A stretch of DNA of 64,000 bases from Brachycybe producta (GCA_036925085.1 JAUPFP010000016.1:3553903-3617902), one strand, 5' to 3'; counted from the stretch's first letter, positions 47,166 to 58,587 are shown. Notes: a model not told the origin generated them from the sequence alone. Numbers and translations are program-made.

Positions 47166-47461
47166 CAGGGACACACATGCAGAAACATACAAAAAGAAAA
47201 CACACAAGAAAATCACTGCAACAACAGGGATTCTTGTTCGTTTTCTTTTTCTGTTTGCTTGTGATGAACACACATGCAGGAACAGAAATGCGATACGCCA
47301 TCTATTATGAAACAGAGACAACATATGTTCCACAGAAAAGATAAAGCAAAGCTCTATCTCAGGTGGTTCTGTTCTGTTTCTTTGCACTTGCAAATACAAG
47401 AATTGCCTGTTTTCTGTTTTCTTACAGATTTTCTTTTACGTTTTCGGCATGTGTTTCCCTG
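47166..47461. mobile_element. Inverted-repeat element H inside F3
   Basis: Ends CAGGGACACACATGC and the inverse GCATGTGTTTCCCTG, a CAGGG-type hAT-like terminus. F2 lacks these 296 bases between AAAGTAAAG and AAAAAACCGATTGC. The TSD is decayed. The frames inside (105 codons, minus) are not recognised as genes. Confidence 0.7.
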
Positions 47462-47594
47462 GCTTAAGAAAAAACCGATTGCAAAGAAAAAATTTTTTTT
47501 CCATAAGAATAAGTAAAAAAAAAGTGGATTCCGATAATTGACGGTTGCACTAATTGATGCTCTACTGAAGCTAGAAAATGGAGTTTTATCACCG

Positions 47595-48236
47595 CAGGGT
47601 TGGCAAAACCCAATTTTTTTTTACTTATTTATTATAGCCCACTGGTTTAAACCAGGTTTAGCTGGGGTTAAAATGGGTTAAACCACTTTAAGACAAATAT
47701 TTCTTCATTTGTACGATTGCAATATGTAACTTATTACTATACTCATCTCCAGCCTTAGTCTAAGCAATTCTTGTATTACTGCCATCAGTTTGAACTTCCT
47801 CATCTAGTATATATTATTTGTCACAATGAGTGGTAAAGGTGGCAGACAATCAGATCCTATCAGAAGCCAATTTTCAGAAATTTTTAGGTAGGAAAAATTA
47901 TAGGAATAAAATGCAAGGAAGTGGAATAACTGTTAGTGCAAAGGTAGAAAAAGGATGAAAAATCATTACAAATCTAAGGAATCTAAGGAACTAAGGAATA
48001 ACATTACTTGTCTAGTTTTCTCAGTTGTAGTGTAGGCCTATGTACAACTACATTTTTTACAGTGCTACTTTTAATTATAGTATGTCTACTGAACCATATA
48101 TACTGTAATATTATTATAGCACATTACGTGTAAAACCGGAAAAAGCCCAAAATTGGTTAAACTCGTCTAGCCCATCCTGGTTGGCAAGGTTTTCCCCAAT
48201 AGTGGTTTAACTAGTTCGGAAAACCTTGCCAACCAT
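47595..48236. mobile_element. hAT-like element U
   Basis: The left end CAGGGTTGGCAAAACCC and the inverted right end CATGGTTGGCAAGG are of the hAT type. Internal GGTTTAAACCAGG motifs and a second inverted pair (GGTTGGCAAGGTTTTCC and its inverse, 48179-48234) crowd the right side. No clear TSD. 642 bp, non-coding. Confidence 0.5.
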
Positions 48237-48475
48237 GTGTGTCACGGGGCTAGTTTACTAGCCGCTAGTGGAAGCTGACAGTAACAGTACCCAATGGAAA
48301 CAGCCTCATTGTAAGTAACCCATATACCTGAGATTGTGGTAAGTCGAGTTGAGGACCCGGTTACTTTGCTTTCTTATTACCGGTCACGTGATCTACGTCT
48401 CCCTTCCAGTTACACCGTGGAAACACCAACTTGCTCAGTTACCGGCTAGTAAATTTTGTGTCAGCATGGTGTTTA
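48237..48475. mobile_element. Inverted-repeat element V
   Basis: TGTGTCACGGGGCTAG then TTTACTAGCCG on the left. The right side reads CCGGCTAGTAAA then TTTTGTGTCAGCATGG. The TTTACTAGCCG motif is the clear inverted repeat; the exact ends are uncertain because it abuts U. Confidence 0.45.
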
Positions 48476-49702
48476 ATGCAAAAAAAAAGTTGATGAGTTT
48501 AGCACTTTAGCTCTACTTTTGACTGAAGTATTCTATAAGAATTACGCCCTCTAGCCAGTGAGCTACCATGATGTTCCTACGTGTGCATAATGTACAATTT
48601 GAAATTATATAAGGGTTGATGATTAGCGCTTATTCAGTCTATCCGCTTATTTGATGAGTTGAATAAAGTGCTAATTGAAGGCGTTCAGGTAATTTGTTCT
48701 GTTTTGAGTGACTTTGAACAAAGTCAGTAAGTCTGACAAGAGGTAGACAGTTAACGAAAACCGACAATGTGTGTTCAGTGGTCACGGGTACTGTTCTCGT
48801 CAACGGTGTTCGACACTTCTGTAGGAGTCAGTCATCATTTACAGCTGTGTAAACCATTTATTCTTGAATTGTTGCAATTGACGAATGGCAGAAAGTAACT
48901 TGTACTGTCATTAGCGAGAGATGTTATTTAAATTGAGTTTCTATAGACTCAAGATTTTATAACATTTAGCTAAATGTCGTATTGTAGCAAATAGACGTCT
49001 CTCTTCACTTGCATATGACGTTATTTTCGATTTTTAATATATAAAAAAAAATATGAACATAGCAAACGACATATAAAAATATTGCGAGCAAACTAAATAT
49101 GAAATTACAAGATATATTTATTGAACGAACCCAACCATCCAAATATACGACTTATTAGCTCTTATTTCAACAAGATTATTACAATGTGATCTCTTTTTTT
49201 TTTCTTCTCTCTGACGAAACTCAGGAAGGAAACATTCATTCCCATTGAATATTTCTCATTCAATGTATTAAATGTAGTAGTAATTCGAAGGACTTTTGCG
49301 TGGGCATTTAATATTTCTTTCGTATTTTTGGTGGTTCTTTTTTAGTACTCTTAAGTTATATACAGAGTGACACAAAAGTCATTTGACTAAAGGGAATTTT
49401 TCGTGTTGTTGTTGTTATTCGATTAAAGAGGCTTTACATGGATCTAACTATTGTCAAGAAACTCAAGATAATGAATTTTTTCAGTACAATTTCTTCTAGT
49501 ACAATCCAGAATCCTGACATCTTAAAGCCTTAAGGCCTTATCACATAAGAAACATTTTGAACAACATTTCTTTTAACATTCCACAAGCGGACTAGTCATT
49601 CTATCAACCTCTGAGGCCCTTGTTTCCATTTGGAAACAATTATTAAACTGTGAAAATAAACTATGGCTGCATGAAACAATGTTGTAACTTACAATTTTAA
49701 TT

Positions 49703-49735
<33 letters not shown>

Positions 49736-50265
49736 ATGCCATAATCAGTTGTTGTTCTACATAAACTATTGTGGAGGAATCCTATTTTAATGCTGTGTTG
49801 TTTTAATGTTTCTAAATGACAAAAAGTGCCATCTATGGGTTAGAAAGTTTTACTTTTTTTTGTTACAACATTGTTCCAGCCATGGCTTCAATTAGAGAAC
49901 AGAAATTCGATATAAGAACACAACACGCGCTGCCCGCACTTATAACTACACAACAAATAGTTAATATTGCATTTTAAGCAAAAAATTATTATGTACTTAT
50001 GAATAAATAACTTCTTTAGTGCAAGAAATCAGCCTTATATATAGTAGTGGTATAAAAGACACACAGGCATTTTGATGCATTTATAGTAATAAACAAATGT
50101 CAAACATGCTTGCTTTGTGAACCTACCTTAGTAAAATTTGAATGTTTGAAGTACCTTTGATTGGATCAAAATAGGCTATGGAAGCGACTTTTTTCTATAA
50201 AAAAATGTCATTGGACAGAGCACTTGTTAGGAAATATTTGATTTCGAGAGGTTTTTTATCTTTTT
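48476..50265. other. Gene-free stretch
   Basis: A weak resemblance to family E occurs at 48628-48690 (AGCGCTTATTCAGT, then TTGAATAAAGTGC). A G run of about 19 is at 49715-49733. No gene was recognised. Confidence 0.45.
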
Positions 50266-50267
50266 TT

Positions 50268-50525
50268 CCTGGACCACGTTCCGCACCAGTCGGTCAACTG
50301 ATGATATATAAATTGGTAATGATGAAATGTGGCCACATTAGAGTCGAATTCGACAAAATGTGTTTTGCGACCAGGTGCCCAGTCTGACGTCAACTCCGGA
50401 ATGACTGAAAAATTATGAAAGACAAACACAATAACCGGGATTCGAACCTGGGACCCCCACCCCCAAACACCACAAGCGGGGGGGGGGGGGGGGGGGTTAT
50501 CTCCACTCAGCCTTGCCAAGAGTTC
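50268..50525 (-). mobile_element. tRNA-derived SINE, copy UU2
   Basis: On the minus strand there are an A-box-like segment (TGGCAAGGCTGAGTGGAG, about 50502-50519) and a B-box (AGGTTCGAATC, 50440-50450), then the body GTGTTTGTCTTTCATAATTT as in UU1, continuing to GTGGTCCAGG. A G/C homopolymer of about 20 lies between the boxes (50478-50496), replacing the normal anticodon-arm region. Confidence 0.8.
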
Positions 50526-50708
50526 TTTAAAATGTGGTAGCAATTTTGGCAACGTTGTGTAAACCACTATTAAAGTTAATTTCATCTTATAACAATAAAT
50601 GAATATTAGTGCAATCGAGGTAATCCGAACTCATTAATGTAAGGAGTGTTCAAATTATTGTTATGTTTGGATTACCGAGATTGAATAAAAATAATTACAT
50701 ATATAATA

Positions 50709-51043
50709 TCCCAGGTCTGTGTGTGTGTGTGGAGTAACAAAAACCATTGAAGCACGTCGGAATTTATATAAATTTGAATAAATGAACCGTTTTTTTTCTC
50801 AAGGTCAACTATATGTTGAACTCTTCCTTTGGAAAGTGTAGAAGGGGGGGGAGAGAGAGAGAGAGAGAGGAGAGAAAAGAGGGAGGGGGTGAGGGGGAAA
50901 GTGTAGAAGGGGGGAGAGAGAGAAAGGTGGGAGGGGGTGACTGAAATTGAAATGAAAGGAGTAAAAAAAGGAAAAAACGACGCGCATGCGCACAATTGCC
51001 TGTGAATTTTGCTCCCGTCATTTATGACGGGTTACCCCACTAG
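50709..51043 (+). mobile_element. Non-autonomous Helitron, copy 2
   Basis: Same start (TCCCAGGTCTGTG), body and 3' end as copy 1: hairpin CCCGTCATTTATGACGGG, then TTACCCCACTAG before T. It differs from copy 1 by an expanded (GA)n/GGGAG tract at 50845-50940. Insertion is in FF, directly beside VV. Confidence 0.87.
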
Positions 51044-51263
51044 TTACGTAATATTAAACGTTATTTACAAATAATTATTGTATATTTTTATTACATATTA
51101 CTATATAATACATTATCACACATACACATGTATATTATATAGTAATTTTTTTTAATAAAGTAGTTATATAAAAGCAATGTGTCTATGGTAATTTACTAAT
51201 ATAGGTAATATGTAATAATAATAAAAATGTACAATAATAATTTGTGAATAACATTTTATGTAA
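51044..51263. repeat. AT-rich 220-bp hairpin (VV)
   Basis: TTACGTAATA... CGTTATTTACAAATAATTAT on the left pairs with AATTTGTGAATAACATTTTA on the right, ending ATGTAA. Almost entirely A and T. Probably an AT-rich miniature element. The Helitron ends exactly at its left border. Confidence 0.6.
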
Positions 51264-51421
51264 TTTTTTTTTATTATATCTTGTGAATCTAAACACCCTG
51301 TACATTAATTAGTTTGGATTACCGCAATTGCACTGTAAATGTACAAAATGTTCTCTTTATGATTGGAACTTTATATTATATCTCCTCTAGTACTTGTAAA
51401 TAAAGATTTTTAAGAATGCAA

Positions 51422-51757
51422 GTAAAACATTTATTTTGTGCGATTATCGTTAGTTGGCGCCACTATCCCTCCCACTAGAAATGTACTGACACTCCATCCT
51501 TGTTTTTCACGTGGCAAACTTTCTAATTGCGTCATCGCTATTTCTCTACACGTGCTCTCTCTTCACTTATATTATGTTCTGGGTATAAGTTTGTCACGTG
51601 CTCTGATAATTAAGGTTTTTGACGCTTTTTGAGAGCTAAAAGGCTGCATTCGATTTCAACTAATTGGCGACTAGTGTAGTTGGCCACCTATTGGAGGTTG
51701 CAGGCGCCATCTACCTTGCATTTACTCTAGAAGTATTTTTTTTTATGGCGCCCTCTT
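51422..51757. mobile_element. Family C element, copy C3
   Basis: Starts near ATTTATTTTGTGCG, then GTTAGTTGGCGCCAC, and ends TGGCGCCCTCTTA, the inverse. The body matches C2 (TTTTTCACGTGGCAAACTT, AAGTTTGTCACGTGCT, GCAGGCGCCATCTACCTTGC). It has the best-preserved ends of the family. Confidence 0.8.
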
Positions 51758-52922
51758 AAATGAAACATTTTTGTTTGCATATTTCTCATCTGATTTTGGT
51801 ATCACACTGTAATTGTCCAAGTTACTGCAAATAAATGTTGCAATCGATAATAGAGAGAGAGAGAAACACCGATTTCTCTGTTCCTCCTCCACATTATTAT
51901 TATATATAGTGCGATATGAGTTGATTTCTATACGGCCAAGTCATGCATAATATGGAGGGGGGGGGGGGGGGAATGACGTCAATGAAATATATATTTTTCC
52001 CTCTGTTGATTATACAAGAGAAATTCATTTCCTATGTCAAGATATTCTCTGTTAGATACACAATGTTCTCTCTCTTTCTCTCCTCCCACCTCACAAACGT
52101 GTACGTGTTTATAATACCACGCACACAACATACATACACATAAGTCATACCGAGGGTGGAAAAAAATATTAAAGTGTACAAAATGTTAATATTTTTTGAA
52201 GTACAACTTGTTGAACATGGACAAGTGTCATATTATTGAATTTGTCCCTTGTGACGTTTTTTTTTATTTTCCGAATGACGCCACAAGTGTCACCATGGGT
52301 TACTCCTTAATATTATATGTTTTGTTAGAAAAAGGTTGTGTGTTTCTGTTTGTTATGTTCGATTTCACAGCTGTTTTTTTTTAGTTTGTTGTGTACAAGG
52401 GTTTCATAAACAATTTATATTTGGTTTTCACTGATGAATCAGGATGAGGTTTCCCTTAGTAAAAAAAATAGAGAAAGAAGAATGAAAATGAAAAATAAAA
52501 AGTCTCAGTTGTGGAAATGTTTGAATGAAAATCAGACAATGGGTTTTTTTTTTTCCTCCTCTGTGTGTGTGTGTGTCTTGTAAATTTATTTTTAAATTTT
52601 TTCCAAACAAGATTTGTGAATTTATGATTTATAGATAGGTACAATGAGAGGTGTATTGGAGGTGGTTCATAATGTTGCCATGTCAACTATGAAGAAAGTA
52701 GGAGGGAAAATTGAATGAAATTTTGGCTTAAAACAGAGATATCCCACACACAGACAGAAATCGCCAACTGAAAATAGAATTTATGGAATTTAAAATAATT
52801 AATCATTTATGGTTGGTTATTTTTAAGTAGAAAGTAGGAAGGAAAAAAAAAAGCTGAATAGTGTTTTAGGTCAATTTTATTTTCAGTCGGCTTTTTTCTT
52901 TCTGTATATTCGAACCTTGACC
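51758..52922. other. Gene-free stretch
   Basis: A G run near 51957-51971, TGACGTCA at 51974-51981, and a TG run near 52562-52576. No gene is supported. Confidence 0.5.
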
Positions 52923-53291
52923 TTAACGTAGGTTTATACTTCAAACATAGCTAAGATTTGCAAACTTTAAAGCTTGTAAAAATTCGCTCCTCAAAGCTTA
53001 GCTTGTACATAGAAACAAGTGTGCATGTCTAGCAAGGTTTACGTTAGTTTATAACCTTTATATATACCCTAAAAAGGTGTGACTTGTTCACCCCATTTGT
53101 GTATCCGTTTCATGATTGGTGCTTTGAGTTGCTACGCTTTAAAAAGTTGAATAATTTCAAAACTAGCTTCATGCTCTGGCGAATGCAAAAACCTGAAGCT
53201 CTGACGTCATTTTTGAAGCTTCGCAGGCTGCTTTGCCGCTTAGCAAGGAAGTATAAACCAACCCTAACAAAGGAGTATGAACCAAGCCTTT
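52923..53291. mobile_element. Family M element, copy M2
   Basis: Starts TAGGTTTATACTTCAAAC and ends AAGTATAAACCAACCC, then ACCAAGCCTTT. TGACGTCA is at 53202-53209. M2 lacks the GCTTCCAGAAG-type internal segment present in M1 and M3. It is joined head to tail with M3. Confidence 0.75.
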
Positions 53292-53642
53292 AGGGTAAGT
53301 TTATACTCCAAACTTTGCTAAGATTTCTGCAAGCTTTGAAGCTCCTAAAAATTAGCTCCCCCAAAGCTTAGCTTGTTAATTTCTAACCTTTTTATACCCT
53401 ATAAAAACAGATATAAAAAACAATAGAACCCTTCTTCTGGAAGCAAAAAAGGTGTGACTTGTTCATCCCTTTTGTGTATCCGTTTCATGATTGGTGCTTT
53501 GAGTTGCTAAGCTTTGAAAAATTGAATAATTTCAAAACTAGCTTCATGCTCTGGCGAATGCAAAAACCTGAAGCTCTGGCGTCATTTTTGAAGCTTCGCA
53601 GGCTGCATTGCTGCTTAGCAAGGGAGTCTAAACCAAGCCTTA
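53292..53642. mobile_element. Family M element, copy M3
   Basis: Starts AGGGTAAGTTTATACTCC immediately after M2 and ends GAGTCTAAACCAAGCCTTAG. It contains the segment CTTCTTCTGGAAGCAAAAAA shared with M1. The core site is altered to TGGCGTCA. Frames of 64-69 codons in M2 and M3 are alike because the repeats are alike. Confidence 0.75.
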
Positions 53643-55837
53643 GTCAACGTTAACACTTTGGTAATGCACAACAGCACGCATAATTACGTTTTCGGGTTAA
53701 TTATGATAAAATATGTGTGAGCCCATATGTGTAATAAATTAATAATTAGTTTAAATCCAATATAAAAACTGCATAAAACGCACAAGTTGCATAATATTTG
53801 TAAAATTTGCATAAAGTCGCAAAGAAATTCTACAAAGAATTCTTTCAAGTTTGCTTCTATGAAAAATGTTTGCTCTTAAAAAGGGACTGTGTATGTGTGA
53901 TTATTTATTTTCCTTGAACCTTAAAAATCTTAAACAATGCACAACAAACAACATCATCATCAGCTTGAGTGTATGATGATTATGATGATGAAGAATAATA
54001 AAACAAATAATATATTCATATACATGTTTTGCTTTTTTTTATATATATATACATGTGTATATGCATTGTATATTATTTATGTTTTGTTTCGTTGTTTTTG
54101 TGTTTATAATAATAGACTTTTCAAATCTTGAAAATAGCTGAAGTAAGCCATTTTTGTTCAGCAATGATTCAATTGAAAAATGACAACTTCTAGAAAGAAA
54201 GAAAGCTATTTTAAGTCTAAAGCTGGATATGCAAACAAGTCCTCAATCAATCCTGAATTTTAAGTTTCAAAATTGATCGTGTATGGTTGTGGATTTTGTT
54301 TTATTTAATTCAATTTTTTTTATTGCTCTTCAATATTGGCTCGAACGATCCACTCGAAATGAACAATCCATTTCAATTTATGAGTTAAACTGATGGGAGG
54401 AACTGGATGGTGTGTGTGCGTGTGTGGCTTGAGGTTTACAGGCCTTTTTTGAACGTGCGAACATAAGCATTTATTTATACAAACAGTCATGCTTTGCAAT
54501 GATGAGAAAATGAGCATTTATAGTTAAAAACGGAAATATATAGCCTCTTCTGCCCACATTTTAATGATTTCAAAAGAAAACCAGAAAAAAATAGACTGAA
54601 TTTGATTTAAACCTATTTAGCGATTTTGAGTCCGGCATTAATATGCCAAGATTGACAAGTCAGAATTGAACATCTGTACCTATCTTTACGATTTGAATAA
54701 AGGTGTGTGTTCTAAGGCTTGTCAACCCATGCCGTACACCATCAAGTTTTCTTCAGTGCAATCCAAGGATTGAATTGTGGATTGCTTATTTAGCATATAT
54801 GTAATTGGAGTCAAAATTGTTGAGCAATAAAAGTTGAATTGAATAAACAAAATGTAGCAAATATGCGATCAATTTTCGGATTGACAAGCCATTGTTTTAT
54901 CGTTTTTAGCCATCCTAAGAAATGAAACCAGAATAAAATGAAAACGCTTTTTTTTAAATCAATCGCGTTTTTTTTTATCCTTTTTTTTTTGGAAGCTATA
55001 AACTTGAGTTTTGGTCAATTAGTTGCTATGTCAACGATTTGCTCTTCCCCTGGAGTGTTAGTTGTCTTCTTTCTCTCCTTTTCTTGTCTTTTTCAAAGTT
55101 ATTGTTGTGCTTTCTTCTTTTAAGCCATTTTCACTTTTAATTACGGCCGTAAATGGCATATAGATGACAATTTGTTACCTCTATAAACGTTACATAATTT
55201 CAAGGGTAATTGTTTTTAGCTCTGTGGGTTACCAAAAAGTGATCATGGAGAGAGACAGGATGACTACTGAGTTTTAAGTTTTGAAATTTTGGGAGGCGGC
55301 GGCGATGATGATGATGATTTCATTTTTGTTTTGTATAAAAGATCATAACGTAATGAAAGAAACAACGAAACTAATTAAGAAAGCAAATGTAACCGAGTTA
55401 AACTAGCTAGTTAAACATAATAAAAAAAAAAGAAGAAAGGGTGGAGGAGACTTCAGTTAAATGGGGAGAAAGATCCCATTCTTCCCCCTTCTTTGATTTG
55501 CATAACAATCATCTCCCTTTTTTTTTCTTTCTACTTTTATAAGTATGTAAGAATATCGTTTTTCTAAAACTGAAAATAAATGGCTAATTCGTGAGCAAAA
55601 GAATGGTTTCATAACATTTTAAAAGCATTATGATTTACTTCTAAACTCGTTAAGTAATTCTATTATGAGTTTTATGAGCGGGTTTTTTTTTCGTTAAGTC
55701 CAGTTTTGTTTGAAACCGCAACTGGTAAAAGCTAATTTTGTGTGTTTTGCATAAAAATTGTGAAGCGGTTAGTATGTGTGAAAAAAATGGAAGTAAAAAT
55801 CAAAGTTAATTTAGCAACTTTTTTTTTATGAAACTTT
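53643..55837. other. Gene-free stretch
   Basis: A (GAT)n run near 55303-55318 and AT-rich DNA. No gene or clear element was recognised. Confidence 0.5.
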
Positions 55838-55880
55838 GATGCAATAAAACTTGCAATATGACGTTCAACCTTATAGACTA
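55838..55880. repeat. Family S fragment (S3)
   Basis: GATGCAATAAAACTTGCAAT matches S (58620-59285) and S2. The S-like sequence may resume after 56643 (TAGTGTGATATATGACACATG), suggesting that LL was inserted into it. Confidence 0.4.
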
Positions 55881-55939
55881 TTACCTTACTGGACTTGGCA
55901 ACTCCCGAAATTTTGTGTTCGACTGATATGCGGCGTCGC

Positions 55940-56189
55940 CAGTGCCATCTTAATGGGGGGCCAACTGGGCTCTGGCGCAGGGCCTCTGTCTAAACTAGGG
56001 CCTCAGTCAGTTAATTGTCACTATTTTCTGTATTTTTAAATCTTTAATTTCAATTTATCCAACATAAAAAACATTTTACTATTTTAAAAAATAGGCCTAT
56101 TCACTTATGTGATTTACTTCATAAAAGAGCACTGGGGGCCTCAAATAAATCGTGTGCCAGGGACCACAAAAGACTTAAAGACGACCCTG
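55940..56189. mobile_element. hAT-like non-autonomous element (T)
   Basis: Starts CAGTGCCATCTTAATGG and ends TTAAAGACGACCCTG, the inverse of CAGGGTCGTCTTTAA, a familiar hAT-type terminus. The perfect 8-bp TSD GGCGTCGC lies at 55932-55939 and 56190-56197. 250 bp, non-coding. Confidence 0.9.
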
Positions 56190-56302
56190 GGCGTCGCTGC
56201 AGAAACGGCGCCTAGTCTAGCGGGACTACGGTATATGATATTTAGAGAAGATGTCAAGTTTAGGACGAGTTCATTTTTGTAGTTATAGAGGGTGTATTTC
56301 GA

Positions 56303-56505
56303 GGGGGCAGACATTGAAGAAAAAAATCATGTGCGAGATTCACTAAGCTTTGCAAAGATTCATCCAGATTCACAGCTGATTGTACATATGGAAAGCCGTT
56401 TTACATTTCACAGAATAAAATTAAAATCTGAAAATTCAGTAAAACGTGGAAAAACTAAAATGGCTTGCCATACAGTACATGATTCACCCCCAATGTCTTC
56501 CCCTT
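56303..56505. mobile_element. Inverted-repeat element, copy MM1
   Basis: Starts AGGGGGCAGACATTGAAGAA and ends CAATGTCTTCCCCTT, the inverse. The same block occurs as MM2 inside S, in an otherwise different host element, which defines it as a separate mobile unit. Confidence 0.6.
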
Positions 56506-56649
56506 TGCAAAAAAAAAACAGACTTTCACTCGAATTTGACGCACAAATAATGCCACCAGACGGAGCTAGCTTCACTTTTGCCTTAGACCAAGCATTCAAC
56601 GCTTTAACATGGAGAAAATAGGAAGTTGCCAGTCCAGGAAAGTAGTAGT

Positions 56650-58587
56650 CTTAAGGTTCAACTTCAGCGTTTATATAGTGTGATATATGACACATGCATT
56701 TTATTATATATTGACAATGCATCTAGCGGCACTTGGATGTTAAGGTCCCTCTGCCATAGGACAACCGGCTTGTTGCAGGGTATTTTTTGTAATTCTAATT
56801 GAAATGCATCTTGGGGGGAAAAAAAACTAGGCTTTTGCAACTGATGTTGAGATGCAGTTGCACCAAGTTGAACGCTGATCAGATAGGTTTAAAAAGTTGG
56901 TAAGATAGGTTTTAAATTGCATTGAATGTTGCTATTTTGATAAACGATTTGAAGTTTCGTCTAAGAAACTAGTTTCTTGTGTTGTGATTAAGAAAGTTTT
57001 CTGAAACAGCCAAAGAATCAGAATTGCGGAGAATTTAAAGCGCAATTGGAATATTTGCACATAATTGAGTTTGATTGCACTCATAATTAATATCCCGATT
57101 TTTACAATTAAAAAAGATTTTCTTCCCGAATTCACAAAAAAAAAATGTTTTCATCTCGATCTTACATTCATTATTACTGTTTTTCAGTTCAGTTTTTAAA
57201 AATTTGGGATTTTTCTTTAGATTATCAAATTTGTCACTGCAGCAGCATGTTTCATCTACCGAAATTTGTAATAAATAAGTTTGAAAATTACGAATCGGGA
57301 GAAAATATTGTCGGTTAGTTTTTTTTGGGGGGGGGGGGGAAAAAACGAACAAAATATTTTCTGCCGATTTTGCGTATTAATTTGAAATCCCTCTCGAATT
57401 TAGCCATTTATTGTTCCGAGTTTCTCAGCCCTGGTGATGATAATGAAGGTTTGGTGTTGCATTCATGATGTTGCTTGCAATTTGTGTTTTTTTTTTGTTT
57501 TTGCAAATTTTTGATTGACTTTGCAAATTAAAAATGACCATAAAAAATAACACAAAAATTGGTTATCCGTTAGTTTCTTCTTCTTTTCTTCATCAAAATC
57601 AATTAAATTGTGTTTTGTGTGCATACAATGCAATTTGAATCCATTTCTTTGTCATATAAAAGCAATTCTAGAACTGTAAAAATAAAAACAGTGGGCCCCC
57701 CATTTGTAATATGGCCAATTATAATTTGGTTAGAAAAGAAAGAGAGAAAAAATAAACCATACACTTTTTTTAAAAATTTTTATATATATTAACATCAGAA
57801 ATGGTTATCAACACTTTTACAGTGTCTTCAAATTGTTATTTTAACGGGCTATATAACTTGAAACATAGAATGGAAAATGGAAATAAACTTGTTGTAAATA
57901 TATGTGTATAGTAAGTAGTAGTAAGTCTTTGGTTACTTTGTGTAATAACTACTAGTACTATCTTTCTATATGAAGAAAAGGGACCTTAAAAATTTCCAAA
58001 CTATTGTTAAGTTTGTAGGTCTCTCCTCCTTTTTTCCTCCTCCTCCTCCTCCTCCTCCTTCGTCATTATCTCGGTTCGGTTAGCGAATAAATAAGTCAAC
58101 AACAAAAAAAAGTTTTCGAACGAAAAATTGCTGTTTTTCTTGGAAAAATTTCATCCCAAACATTCTTTATGAATTTTTGTTTGGGGGGGGGGGGCGGTAT
58201 GGTGATGGTGCCCTTCTTTAAAAATAATAATAAGACTACCACATGCCTTTTTTATAAGTTAACCCGTTCGTTATTTTTTTCTTCTTTGGTTATAAAGAAA
58301 AGAAGGGGCTCTTTGTGTTTTGTATTTTTTTTTATAGCTGGTGCAATCAAGGATGTAAAAAAATTCGGAAGTTGTAATTTAGAAAACGTGAAATCGATTA
58401 CATTTTTTTTTTATTATCTTCTCACTTTTTTTCTTCTTCTTCTTTGTTATATCTTTACATAATGTGTAATGTTCGAATTAAGGAAGAACCATGGTTCGTT
58501 TATTTGATTAATATATTATACAACAAAAAAAAAACATCTTCACATTTTCACCTACAAATGAGGAGGACATTTGTCAAAAAGTGTTGC
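56650..58587. other. Gene-free stretch
   Basis: It contains a G9-12 run near 57329-57340, a (CCT)n run at 58035-58059 and a G10 run near 58183-58192. No gene is supported. Confidence 0.5.
58035..58059. repeat. (CCT)n microsatellite
   Basis: About eight CCT units with no interruption. Confidence 0.9.

Larger units (their letters stand above)
46822..47567. mobile_element. Pogo-like non-autonomous element, copy F3, with I2 and H inside
   Basis: The left end CTGTAGAAC follows TA, is interrupted after eight bases by I2, then resumes CTGTAGAACGTCGATTATC. The right end is TAATTGATGCTCTACTG. Internal AAACCGATTGCAAAG matches F2. H is inserted at 47166-47461. Confidence 0.8.
50609..51335. mobile_element. 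Pogo-like element FF, with a Helitron and hairpin VV inside
   Basis: Ends GTGCAATCGAGGTAATCCGA and the inverse TTGGATTACCGCAATTGCAC with TA outside each. Most of the 727 bp is inserted material. A solitary CACCCTGTA near 51294 may be an end of a further Tc1-like element. Confidence 0.6.
55885..56642. mobile_element. Inverted-repeat element LL, with T and MM1 inside
   Basis: Ends CTTACTGGACTTGGCAACTC and the inverse GGAAGTTGCCAGTCCAGGAA. T is inserted at 55940 and an MM copy at about 56303. The 109-codon frame (56292-56621) crosses MM1 into LL and has no recognised domain. Confidence 0.55.

Noticed and set aside
48628-48690. Third family E copy
   Set aside because: Two short matching motifs only, without the palindromic arms or TSD.
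49536-49880. Miniature element starting AAGGCCTTATCACATAAG
   Set aside because: The start looks Harbinger-like but no inverted partner or TSD was found.
56292-56621. 109-codon frame as a gene
   Set aside because: It starts in MM1 and runs into LL; the related MM2 copy is not open in this way, and no domain is recognised.
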